From positions 62,001 to 126,000 of the forward strand of contig QPMI01000133.1 in the NCBI GenBank assembly GCA_004431415.1: a stretch of 64,000 nucleotides of DNA. The letters run 5' to 3'. The notes beneath the pieces were generated by a model, which worked only from the letters and a program-made list of their open reading frames with translations, made no database searches and had not been told where the DNA came from. Of the stretch, positions 9,011-16,958 are shown piece by piece (position 1 is the stretch's first letter; each line of letters opens with the position of its first letter). The position numbers were made by a program, and so were the translations under genes. This DNA is from Cyanophora paradoxa. Lineage: Eukaryota; Glaucocystophyceae; Cyanophorales; Cyanophoraceae.

Positions 9011-9454
9011 ATGAATTTCATCACACAATGCATTGAGATGTTTCATCTGCACTTTATCTCTCACTGTAAATCCGGATGTTGCGACACAACCGTAGAGGTT
9101 AATATTTCTGACGACGAGCGGCACGCGAGCGAGCCTTGTGCGAGCACCAATGGAGGTAGGCGCCTTTCTGTATATTCTAACCACAGCGACAATCACAACC
9201 ACCCACGTTCTCGATCACCCTCACCTGTGCCCGCTGCCATGAGCTCTAATATAGAAGCCACTCAGATAGAGGATGTACAAATAGAGTATGTTAGAAGGCG
9301 CTCATGTCCCGAATTTGCAGAAGGGCATTTTCGCGCTGATTCACCTTATCCGATGTATAGATTGGATCAAATGGCATTGGGCGACGATGAAAACTTGACA
9401 AACCCTTATGTATATCCTCAGCAGCAAGAAAGACCTGTATGGAACGGTTATTGA
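9011..9454 (+). CDS. Small Cys/His-rich N-terminus protein of unknown function
   Basis: The 147-aa protein is not recognised. Residues 1-30 contain five Cys and several His in a hydrophobic context (FHLHFISHCKSGCCD), which may bind metal or be lipid-modified. The middle is Ser/Arg/Pro-rich with an RSRSPSP stretch and is probably disordered and phosphorylatable. The C-terminus is Tyr/Pro/Gln-rich. The gene follows a clear promoter motif and stands alone between the morphogenesis cluster and the replication genes. No function is proposed. Confidence 0.65.
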   Translation: MNFITQCIEMFHLHFISHCKSGCCDTTVEVNISDDERHASEPCASTNGGRRLSVYSNHSDNHNHPRSRSPSPVPAAMSSNIEATQIEDVQIEYVRRRSCPEFAEGHFRADSPYPMYRLDQMALGDDENLTNPYVYPQQQERPVWNGY

Positions 9455-9552
9455 GCGGTGAATTTCGGTGGCGCTTGTATCGATTCGAGGGCAAAAAATG
9501 AAGGTTTTGATAAAAGGTATATAAAGGCAAGGAAATAATACAGAGTGACAAA

Positions 9553-9566
9553 AAAATATTTTCTCC
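9553..9566 (+). promoter_or_regulatory. Putative viral promoter motif
   Basis: AAAATATTTTCTCC ends 11 bp before the ATG at 9578, the shortest spacing among the copies of this motif. Confidence 0.5.
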
Positions 9567-9577
9567 TGTTAGAGTAA

Positions 9578-9991
9578 ATGGCGGAACCCAAGATTTCTAA
9601 CAAAGAGGCGATGGCGACACAGCAGGAAAAGCGCAGACCCGGGCGACCAAGGAAGGTGCTCACAGAAGAGGAGAAAGCGGAGAGATTGAGATTAAAACGC
9701 GAGAAAGATGCCGAGCGGCAGCGAAACAAGCACCAAAGGCAAAAGGACGAGCGAATAGCCGCAGGAGAAGCGACTGTATTTACCCCGGAGCAGCTACATA
9801 AGATTGCACTCCGCAAGCAAAAGCGATACCAAGACGATGAAGAGTATCGGGAGAAAATCCGGGAGAAGGCACGGGAATACCAACGCAGAAAAAGAGCGGA
9901 ACGAAAGCTGAATCCGCCCGCAAAAACGCAGCCGCAAAAGCCCGCTGGAAGACCCCGAAAGCATGTCGTCGAGAATGTGGAAAATCCGTAG
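9578..9991 (+). CDS. AT-hook DNA-binding protein
   Basis: The 137-aa protein carries two AT-hook cores, RRPGRPRK at residues 19-26 and AGRPRKH near residue 123. AT-hooks insert the GRP core into the minor groove of A/T-rich DNA. Between them lies a highly charged helical segment of Lys, Arg, Glu and Gln (KAERLRLKREKDAERQRNK) likely to form a long single helix or coiled coil. The gene has its own promoter motif and lies just before the polymerase gene. It could act as an architectural or transcription factor for the AT-rich viral genome; that role is inferred. Confidence 0.75.
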   Translation: MAEPKISNKEAMATQQEKRRPGRPRKVLTEEEKAERLRLKREKDAERQRNKHQRQKDERIAAGEATVFTPEQLHKIALRKQKRYQDDEEYREKIREKAREYQRRKRAERKLNPPAKTQPQKPAGRPRKHVVENVENP

Positions 9992-10122
9992 TGAAAAGTA
10001 TCCAAACGACGCAAAAAATGACTTATTTTTTACCTCCCTTTTTATTCGTCTAACCGGTCAAAAAAGCACTTAAAGAATTGACAACAAGGGTATGAAAGGA
10101 AGGATTTGGTAGATTGCGCTAT

Positions 10123-10135
10123 AATTATTTTCTCC
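10123..10135 (+). promoter_or_regulatory. Putative viral promoter motif before polymerase gene
   Basis: AATTATTTTCTCC ends 28 bp before the polymerase ATG. It is identical to the copy at 16194-16206, making these the best-conserved pair of the motif. Confidence 0.6.
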
Positions 10136-10163
10136 ACTTATTTTAGGAGAACTAATAGACAAG

Positions 10164-13100
10164 ATGCCTCGGGCAACGAATAGAATCGCTAACAAAGTTC
10201 GGGAGGAGATTATTGGGTACATTATGATGGGATTAAGTCAGGATTTACTGACAGAAGAGCAAGCGCATTGGGCGATGCACAGCACAATGAACAGGAAGCC
10301 TAAGCTCCAAACATTGATCGACGTTCGGGATACTCTGAGTGGTATCATTACTCCCGCTCCGGTGCCTGTAAACAGAGAGAGGGAGTATCGAAATCGCATT
10401 CTCGATCAGTTGGGTGGTTTCGATGCGGGAACCACAGCCACTGTTCAGTTCCAAATTTGGGGGGATGGATCAGGAAAGCGCTCGAATGAGCAGTTCTTTT
10501 TTCGTGGGAGAAAACTCGTTCCCTATCGCCGGCATCAAGAAACAGCGACAGTTGATGTCCTGAGGCGGTGGGCAAGAATGACAAACGGAGACTTGGGGTT
10601 CCCAACCTCCGCAGATGAGAGTATATTTTGGGAAGAAGAGGGTAAACTGCTGCTCAAAAAGGCTCAGTTCGAGGAATCGCTGCGGCAGGTGTTCTTTGGC
10701 GATACCCTTACCGCATCACAGGAACAAATGTTGAAAATCATGAATCTTTGGGACAGCTTTGATTTTCTTGTAGAAATAACCGGCATCACAGTTCACGGGG
10801 CAGGTGAAGAGCCGGTGGACTTTCTCGATCAACCCCTCAGAGAGAGCATGAGATGCACCGCGGCTGTCAGCAAGTATCTTGACTACAAGCTGAACCCGAA
10901 CGCGGCAACCATCGAGGAACTGATAGAGCTACCACAGTCCTCAGAATCAAATGCCTGTGGCTACGATCTGATCATTTCACAGTGGGGCAGATGCATAGAG
11001 CGCTGTCAAAAGGAGTCCAAACCGCGCTACACCGGTATTAAAATGACCAAAGAGGGTCTATTCAAGTTCTTCCACGGTAGGGAATATCAACCGGGGGACT
11101 CTCTTGCACTCACACTGCGACAGCTCGAAAAGTTCTGCAAGAAAATCAGCACAGGATTCAGGGTGTTTGATGTCAATGGACAGCTGAAATACAAGTTTGA
11201 GTCGGGCACAGTCTCTCGGATCCGACCGCAAATAATCCATTTCATGGTTCACAATCGCCACATCTACATTTTCAACGACAACATCAAGTCCCTCGAAATG
11301 CGGGTCGCGAAAATGAGCCTCGAAGAGGTGGAAGGGGATAAGCAGCCACCGAAATCAGCGCTTGCATCCTATAAAATCCCGACGGGAATGACCTACGATA
11401 TATTCGCGTTCACCTCCAAGGATCTGTTGAAAATCACGGAAATGCAGCTGAATCCCGATGAGTCCGCATATGTAAGAATCCTATATACCGGAGGGCTTCC
11501 GGAGCTACTCCTAACGTTCCTAAAAATGAAATACGAGCCTTCTGTGTCGCTGACTGTCTCAAAGCAGATCAGGAAAATTTCGTTCAAGGCGAATGGCTCT
11601 ATGTTCACTATCACAGATCCACGCATGACTGATCACATGATAGAGCAGGAATTCGAGACCGAAGATTATTATAAGAGGGTTGCAGAGTATGAGAAGGGGT
11701 TTAGGGAATCACTAATTCACGCAGGGAACATTTCGTTTTACAGCCCCACAATTCGCCAGGTGTTTACCAGCTACAAACGATCGGCTTTGAGTGGCTATTT
11801 CGTCATGCCCGACCCTAACAAAGTATACACAGCCGTGGATATGGCAAAGTGCTACCCAGCCATGCTGAAATCAATGGAGTTCCTTCCAAGGTTTAATGTG
11901 TTTGACGATTTCGTTCCTTTCAGAAAGGGCAGCGAAATTCTCGAATATGCTATTTACTTTGTGAGGGTCTTCGGGTTCGAGAGGACGGATCCCGATGATG
12001 AGGATATAGACTTTGATATGGCACGTGCACGCAAGATAGAAGGCATTGAGATTGTACTCGATCGCGCTTTCGCTTCCAATGGTCAGTGCTACAATTTCCT
12101 CACCGGCTACACAATTAAAATGCATTTCAAGGACATAGTGAGCCGCATAGAAATCGTCGCAGTCGCTGAGCCTTCCCATCTCGTTCCCAATACAGCGACA
12201 GCTGAAATTAGAAAGGTTCTTGCAAGCGATCTCCACACAGCCGATAAGAAGCACATCCTTGTGAAAGAGATTGGAATGCTCGGAAAAATGAAAGACTCGA
12301 AAAGTTCCACCAAAATGTTCTATGACAAGGGTGAAGCCGAAGCCTATGCCAAGGAGACAGGCGGCGCAATTGATGTCTTTACCTTTGGAGCAAAGAACGC
12401 AAACCTTGTGAAAGAGCTCGACGATTTCGAGGGTCACATCTATTTCGTGAAGAACGATTTTCACAGGGATCTCGTGAACGGATTCCTTCCGATCCACTTC
12501 CATATTTACGATCGCAATCGTGCACACATGTTTGCTAAATACAAGGAGCTGACAGCAAAGGGTCGCAAGGTGGTGGGCATTAGAACCGACTGCCTTTATA
12601 TTGAGGGCTCATACAAGAGCAAGGAGGAATTCGATCGCAACGACTTTGAGAACATTGGGAGATTCAGCTTTGTTCCGAATCAAACCTGCCCGGAAACACC
12701 TATACGCGAAAGGAGGGGCATGGTCGTGGAGGTAGTAGACCCGGAGACGAGAATGAACCGTTTTCAGTTGAGAGACGAATTTAATCAGGATCATTTCAAT
12801 CAGACAGTGGAGAAATTCGACCGGACTCTGATCCTTGCGGAATCGCCCGGATCCGGCAAGACTACTGCAGGTGTTAATTATTTCGCGACCAAAAAGGGCG
12901 AGAGCTTAGTGATCTGCCCTTATAACAAACAGTGTGCGGAGCTTCGCGATTCCCTCAAAGCCCGAGGGATCACCAATATTTCTGTTCGCACTCTATACAA
13001 TGTTCTCGGCATCCGAGTCTCCAATGATCAGACCTGTGAGGAAACCATGAGCGAGAGCGATCAGAGAGCATTCGTTTCGCAGTTCTCTCACATAATGTTC

Positions 13101-14198
13101 GATGAAGTATTTGCGTATAATATCAGCGACCTTGCAAAAATAAAATCCTTTATGGATAGGTATCCCACAATAAAATATTTGGCAAACGGGGATACCTATC
13201 AGAACGAGCCGATTAACGATGCTCTCTCTGTCTCAGATCGGAAAGCTTACTATAAGCGGGCGGTCGAGAGCATTTACTGCAATATTCTGACTTTGAGGGT
13301 AAATAAGCGCCACAAGAGCGATGCCGACAGGCAGACCATTGCAGCAATAAAAAAGGATCTGTTCAAGGATAGACTTTCGAATGCCGAAGTGATCGAGAAA
13401 TACAAGCTACCGAAAATCGACAGTCTCAGCGCCATCCCTAATGGATTCTTTGGGATCGGATACAGAAACGAGACGACCCTTCTCTATAATAAGGAGATGC
13501 ATAGGAGACGAGAGGCACCTGCAAACGCAATAACAGTCAACGAAATCGCTTTCTACTGTGGCTTGGAAATAGTGTGCCGAAAGTATCTTCGCATCTCTCG
13601 CTCAAAGGAAGAGGTCATTAATGCATACGTTAATTACACCTATCGGATCAGCAAGATAAATTCAAAGATGGTGACCCTTGTAGACGTGTTTGATGATGTA
13701 GCTTTCGAAATGCCATGTGCTTACTTAGAGCACTTCTCGCTACCCTATGCAGGAACAGGTCATTCCACACAGGGACTCACAATTGATTCCGGGATCGTCA
13801 TTTGTGAAGCCACCTTTCCCTATACGACGCGCGAGTGGTTCTACACAGCACTGACACGAAACCGCGACCTTTCTCAGATACTGATTTACACGCCCATCCA
13901 CAAGTACCCAAAGAAGAGCGACTATATGGAATCATTAAAGGCAAAAGTGCGTGGATACAAGGCACAGGATCAAAGGGCGGGTCGTGAATTCGTAGAGGCG
14001 GATTATATTACGCCGGAGTGGATTTTGGAGCGCAAAAAGCAACAGAAGGGTGCCTGTGCTTTATGTTCCCTACCGATTCCGGCTGAGGCACAGGATCCAA
14101 ATTACAGGCTCGTGGTGGATCGCATTAATAACAAGCGCCCGCACGTTAAAGATAATTGTCAGCTTGCCCATCACGGGTGCAATTGCAGCAAAAAATAG
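10164..14198 (+). CDS. B-family DNA polymerase fused to SF1 helicase and C-terminal HNH-like domain
   Basis: One 1,344-aa frame carries three modules. The polymerase centre has motif A as AVDMAKCYPAML with Asp559 and a motif C-like GIRTDCLYIEG with Asp809; the spacing suits a protein-primed-type PolB. The helicase has Walker A SPGSGKTT (Lys899), Walker B MFDEVF (Asp980-Glu981), a GDTYQNEP motif (Asp1010), a GTGHSTQG motif and an ALTR arginine (Arg1232), the order of superfamily 1. The C-terminus has CALC (1298-1301) and VDRINNKRPH...N...CN, an HNH/zinc pattern in which the first His is replaced. Residues 1-500 are not recognised; no clear exonuclease motif was found. It is the replication protein of the element. 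The strong promoter motif lies 28 bp upstream of its start. Confidence 0.85.
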   Translation: MPRATNRIANKVREEIIGYIMMGLSQDLLTEEQAHWAMHSTMNRKPKLQTLIDVRDTLSGIITPAPVPVNREREYRNRILDQLGGFDAGTTATVQFQIWGDGSGKRSNEQFFFRGRKLVPYRRHQETATVDVLRRWARMTNGDLGFPTSADESIFWEEEGKLLLKKAQFEESLRQVFFGDTLTASQEQMLKIMNLWDSFDFLVEITGITVHGAGEEPVDFLDQPLRESMRCTAAVSKYLDYKLNPNAATIEELIELPQSSESNACGYDLIISQWGRCIERCQKESKPRYTGIKMTKEGLFKFFHGREYQPGDSLALTLRQLEKFCKKISTGFRVFDVNGQLKYKFESGTVSRIRPQIIHFMVHNRHIYIFNDNIKSLEMRVAKMSLEEVEGDKQPPKSALASYKIPTGMTYDIFAFTSKDLLKITEMQLNPDESAYVRILYTGGLPELLLTFLKMKYEPSVSLTVSKQIRKISFKANGSMFTITDPRMTDHMIEQEFETEDYYKRVAEYEKGFRESLIHAGNISFYSPTIRQVFTSYKRSALSGYFVMPDPNKVYTAVDMAKCYPAMLKSMEFLPRFNVFDDFVPFRKGSEILEYAIYFVRVFGFERTDPDDEDIDFDMARARKIEGIEIVLDRAFASNGQCYNFLTGYTIKMHFKDIVSRIEIVAVAEPSHLVPNTATAEIRKVLASDLHTADKKHILVKEIGMLGKMKDSKSSTKMFYDKGEAEAYAKETGGAIDVFTFGAKNANLVKELDDFEGHIYFVKNDFHRDLVNGFLPIHFHIYDRNRAHMFAKYKELTAKGRKVVGIRTDCLYIEGSYKSKEEFDRNDFENIGRFSFVPNQTCPETPIRERRGMVVEVVDPETRMNRFQLRDEFNQDHFNQTVEKFDRTLILAESPGSGKTTAGVNYFATKKGESLVICPYNKQCAELRDSLKARGITNISVRTLYNVLGIRVSNDQTCEETMSESDQRAFVSQFSHIMFDEVFAYNISDLAKIKSFMDRYPTIKYLANGDTYQNEPINDALSVSDRKAYYKRAVESIYCNILTLRVNKRHKSDADRQTIAAIKKDLFKDRLSNAEVIEKYKLPKIDSLSAIPNGFFGIGYRNETTLLYNKEMHRRREAPANAITVNEIAFYCGLEIVCRKYLRISRSKEEVINAYVNYTYRISKINSKMVTLVDVFDDVAFEMPCAYLEHFSLPYAGTGHSTQGLTIDSGIVICEATFPYTTREWFYTALTRNRDLSQILIYTPIHKYPKKSDYMESLKAKVRGYKAQDQRAGREFVEADYITPEWILERKKQQKGACALCSLPIPAEAQDPNYRLVVDRINNKRPHVKDNCQLAHHGCNCSKK

Positions 14199-14296
14199 GG
14201 TGGAAAAAATTGTCGGAAATTAATTAGGGAGAGGGCAAAAATTGACATGTTTGTTAACTCCCTCGGACAGTCAAACAACCAAGTAAGTCAAGCAAA

Positions 14297-14782
14297 ATGG
14301 AACAGTTCATTGCATACTTCAAGGCGAACAAGATTGCCTATAAGGATGTCACTAACATTTTCACTCGGGATTTTGGAAAAGGCTTTGTACGAATTACAGA
14401 GCTGGCGATGAAGACCCCTGACATCGTGTATATTGGTCAGATTAAGAACATATCACCCGTGATGAGACTTGTATGTGGTTTTCAAAATAGTGAGATCCTA
14501 CTGATGAAGAACGACAACTGGTGCTCTGACGCCAAGTTTACGGAATTCCGAGTTAAATCATTTGTGGAAGGTAAACTACCCACATGTGTTGTGTGTTCTG
14601 ATGATCAGACCACCGGATTAGGCTGTGGGGTTTGCTATTCCACTGTGTGTGAGAGTTGCTGGCTGAAAATGAATAAAAAAGGCGATTTCAAGTGTCCTTT
14701 GTGCAGAACCAAAATTGGAGCGCCCTGCAAGGAGCAAATTGGCGAAACGCTGTGTGTTTACATGCCGAAGCAAGAAAAATAA
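14297..14782 (+). CDS. RING-like zinc-binding protein, possible ubiquitin ligase
   Basis: The C-terminal half of this 161-aa protein contains eight Cys spaced C-x2-C-x9-C-x2-C-x4-C-x2-C-x10-C-x2-C (from CVVC to CPLC), an all-Cys variant of the cross-brace RING pattern. The CPLCR ending is typical of RING fingers. The first 90 residues are mixed alpha/beta and unrecognised. RING proteins generally act as E3 ubiquitin ligases, so this one could redirect host ubiquitination, but no partner-binding region is visible. It lies between the polymerase and integrase genes with no promoter motif of its own; the upstream 98 bp hold a T/A-rich tract. Confidence 0.72.
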   Translation: MEQFIAYFKANKIAYKDVTNIFTRDFGKGFVRITELAMKTPDIVYIGQIKNISPVMRLVCGFQNSEILLMKNDNWCSDAKFTEFRVKSFVEGKLPTCVVCSDDQTTGLGCGVCYSTVCESCWLKMNKKGDFKCPLCRTKIGAPCKEQIGETLCVYMPKQEK

Positions 14783-14800
14783 ACATGTTTAATAAAAAGA

Positions 14801-16183
14801 ATGTCGCGGATCGTTAGAAGAGTAGCGGGCGAGGAAACGGAGACGACCCTGTTACCAATCGCGGTTCCCGATTACGAAAAAGTACCCCAAAAAATCACAA
14901 AACGCCAAGCAAAATCCAATCTATTAGGAGATGTTCCTTTTAGACTTGCGAACCCATCCTCTAAGATTGTGCGGCGCATGTATGACCCAAAGACAGGTTT
15001 TAAGAACCCCTCCGCAATATACGAAGAGCTCAAAAAAGAGGACAAGAGCCTCACATTGAAAGATGTGCAAGAGGTCGCAGCCAAACAAGAATTCATGCAG
15101 ATCAACAAGAAGCCCCCCGCGCCGACTCAGACAGCTTTTATTCCCATCACAGCCCCGCCGTGGTGCTATCAAGCGGATCTCATCTTTTATCTCTCATATG
15201 GCAATTATAATTCCGGCTACATTGCAGTCCTTACTCTCATAGAGATGACGAGCCGAAAAGCTTATGCCAAGAAGTTAAAGAATAAAGAGGGGGCGAGTGT
15301 TGCCGCCGCTTTTGCCGAGGTGCTTGCAGAGCTCCCGGCTCCTATGGTTCGGTTGGAGACAGATAACGGTTCGGAATTCATTGCAAAGGAATTTCAGGAG
15401 GTCGTTAAAAATAATGCGATCGAGCACCGCTTCAAGCAGGTCGGAGATCACACTTCGCTTGGAATAATGAATCGCTTTCATTTGACCCTAAAAACGATGA
15501 TAAACAATTACTGTGTCGCATATAATACAGTGCGGTTCATGGACAAGCTGGACGACTTCGTTTTCAATTACAACAACACCCTTCACCGAACCATAGGAAT
15601 GAAACCGGAGGATGTGAAGCTCTCAGATATGGCGCGGATCCGAGCGACTATTATCTCAAAGAAGAATACGATCGTCAAGGATATATTCAGCGACTTTAAG
15701 CCTGGTCTCCACGTCCGCCTGTTATTGTCGAGATCAAAGTTCGATAAAGGGGCGACTCAAAGGTATAGCAGAGAGGTGTACAAGATTGTGGGAAGGAAAG
15801 GGAACGCAATAGAGGTGCAAGATGCAGCCGGGAATCTCATGCCGAAGCTGTTTAAGCCGCATGAATTGCAGATCATTTCAGAGGTTGAAGCAGTGGTGGA
15901 GCCCTCGGGCAACGCAATTAAATCAGCGGAAGTAGAAGCAGCCTCTATCCGGCAGGTTCAAAAGGAAGGAATCGATGTTGCCGCAAGCGTTCCCAAAGGG
16001 GCTCTATTGGAAGATCGCACAGAAAAGACAAAGAGGGCACTGAGAGAGCTCGCCAAATTAACGATCGCGGGCACTGAGAAGCTCTCAGAGGTAAATAGTC
16101 AGCGGTGGTATAAATCATTCAAGAATCAGAGCGCAAGCTACACAGCCCCTACTACGCGAATTCTTCGGTCTTCTCGTTCATAA
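14801..16183 (+). CDS. Retroviral-type (rve) integrase with Asn at the expected catalytic Glu
   Basis: The 460-aa protein has the RNase-H-fold integrase core. The first catalytic Asp is Asp126 in YQADLIFY and the second is Asp188 in TDNGSEF. The third position, 35 residues further on, falls in GIMNRFHLTLK and is Asn224, where DDE integrases have Glu. The C-terminus has the SH3-like block seen in integrases of polintons and LTR elements (KFDKGATQRYSREVYKIV...FKPHELQII), followed by a charged tail. The N-terminal 110 residues probably hold a divergent zinc or winged-helix part. The enzyme would insert the viral genome into host DNA. Whether Asn224 inactivates it or is normal in this subfamily cannot be told here. 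Confidence 0.88.
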   Translation: MSRIVRRVAGEETETTLLPIAVPDYEKVPQKITKRQAKSNLLGDVPFRLANPSSKIVRRMYDPKTGFKNPSAIYEELKKEDKSLTLKDVQEVAAKQEFMQINKKPPAPTQTAFIPITAPPWCYQADLIFYLSYGNYNSGYIAVLTLIEMTSRKAYAKKLKNKEGASVAAAFAEVLAELPAPMVRLETDNGSEFIAKEFQEVVKNNAIEHRFKQVGDHTSLGIMNRFHLTLKTMINNYCVAYNTVRFMDKLDDFVFNYNNTLHRTIGMKPEDVKLSDMARIRATIISKKNTIVKDIFSDFKPGLHVRLLLSRSKFDKGATQRYSREVYKIVGRKGNAIEVQDAAGNLMPKLFKPHELQIISEVEAVVEPSGNAIKSAEVEAASIRQVQKEGIDVAASVPKGALLEDRTEKTKRALRELAKLTIAGTEKLSEVNSQRWYKSFKNQSASYTAPTTRILRSSRS

Positions 16184-16193
16184 CAAACCCTAA

Positions 16194-16206
16194 AATTATT
16201 TTCTCC
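16194..16206 (+). promoter_or_regulatory. Putative viral promoter motif
   Basis: AATTATTTTCTCC ends 16 bp before the ATG at 16223. Its position favours that ATG over the in-frame GTG at 16208, which would leave almost no leader. Confidence 0.55.
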
Positions 16207-16222
16207 GGTGAATATAAAAGAG

Positions 16223-16537
16223 ATGGAGGGTGAAAAGCATTTTATTGACATTCCCTATGAGAAGAAAGGCGTTGCGAAATCCCTCGGTGGTAAATGGGAT
16301 CCCGAGCATTCATGCTGGTATGTGACGAAGAAAGATCATGAGCTCTGTTCTCTATTCAAGACTCTAAGCTATGAGCAAGTGCATCAGAGGAACGTGAAGG
16401 TTTATCTCGATATTCCTTTTGAATTTAAGGATCAAGCGAAGGCTGAGAGAGCCCGCTGGGATCCCGTTATGCGATGCTGGTATGTCATGGGTCTCGATCA
16501 CCCGCTAACTGGAAAGTTTCCGCTCAAAGAGCATTAA
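16223..16537 (+). CDS. Tandem DUF5710 protein
   Basis: The 104-aa protein consists of two repeats of the DUF5710 motif. The first reads FIDIPYEKKGVAKSLGGKWD then CWYV; the second reads YLDIPFEFKDQAKAERARWD then CWYV. The family pattern is a short strand, a helix with AK-x-x-G-A-R/K-W-D and a terminal WYV, and it is common in phage, plasmid and giant-virus proteins, often attached to primases or topoisomerases. Here the motif stands alone, so the protein may be a small nucleic-acid-binding accessory. The exact function of DUF5710 is not known to me. The ATG was chosen because the promoter motif ends 16 bp before it. Confidence 0.78.
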   Translation: MEGEKHFIDIPYEKKGVAKSLGGKWDPEHSCWYVTKKDHELCSLFKTLSYEQVHQRNVKVYLDIPFEFKDQAKAERARWDPVMRCWYVMGLDHPLTGKFPLKEH

Positions 16538-16539
16538 GC

Positions 16540-16559
16540 AAGCGCAATGTCGCTTTTTT
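16540..16559. terminator. Short hairpin followed by T-run between convergent genes
   Basis: AAGCG and CGCTT form a 5-bp stem with a 6-nt loop, followed by a T-run. It lies in the 28-bp gap between two convergent viral genes and could mark transcript ends; the stem is short. Confidence 0.35.
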
Positions 16560-16565
16560 CATTTT

Positions 16566-16958
16566 TTATGAAATTGGGAACCTTTGCTCAACCTGTAAGT
16601 CCCACTTTCGTACTTTTAGTCGTTCCTGTATGAGTTCGTTAATGTCCCGTGCTATACCCATTGTCTTCGCTTCGGCATTTGTGCCGCATGTAAATATATC
16701 GATCGCTAATAGCCCCTGGTCGCTATAAGAGTGAGCCGTCGCATGCGATTCATCTAATAGAAAGCCAATCGCGAAACCGGGAGGGGAAATAGAGCCATCG
16801 AAAATGCAGGTGTGCTGGTGCACGATGCGCATCTTGCGATCTGTTATATATTGCGATAGGTTCGCTGTGATCCACTCGGCGCATGCCTCCGGGGACTCGG
16901 TGAACGGCTCGGTTATATAGTCGAGCATAACGTGGTAGCCGCGGTATTGAGAATCCAT
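16566..16958 (-). CDS. S-adenosylmethionine decarboxylase (pyruvoyl-type proenzyme)
   Basis: The 130-aa protein has the class 1b (bacterial/archaeal SpeH-like) length and hallmark. The self-cleavage site is Glu70-Ser71 in LLDESHATAH, where Ser becomes the pyruvoyl group. His76 and Cys91 (in DIFTCG) follow Ser71 by exactly 5 and 20 residues, the spacing of the Ser/His/Cys triad in the characterised Thermotoga enzyme. It makes decarboxylated S-adenosylmethionine, the aminopropyl donor for spermidine. Some phage homologues have switched to arginine or ornithine decarboxylation, so the substrate should be treated as probable. This is the last viral gene, on the opposite strand, and host composition begins just beyond its start. 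A bacterial-type origin is likely, since eukaryotic enzymes are much longer. Confidence 0.92.
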   Translation of the reverse strand: MDSQYRGYHVMLDYITEPFTESPEACAEWITANLSQYITDRKMRIVHQHTCIFDGSISPPGFAIGFLLDESHATAHSYSDQGLLAIDIFTCGTNAEAKTMGIARDINELIQERLKVRKWDLQVEQRFPIS

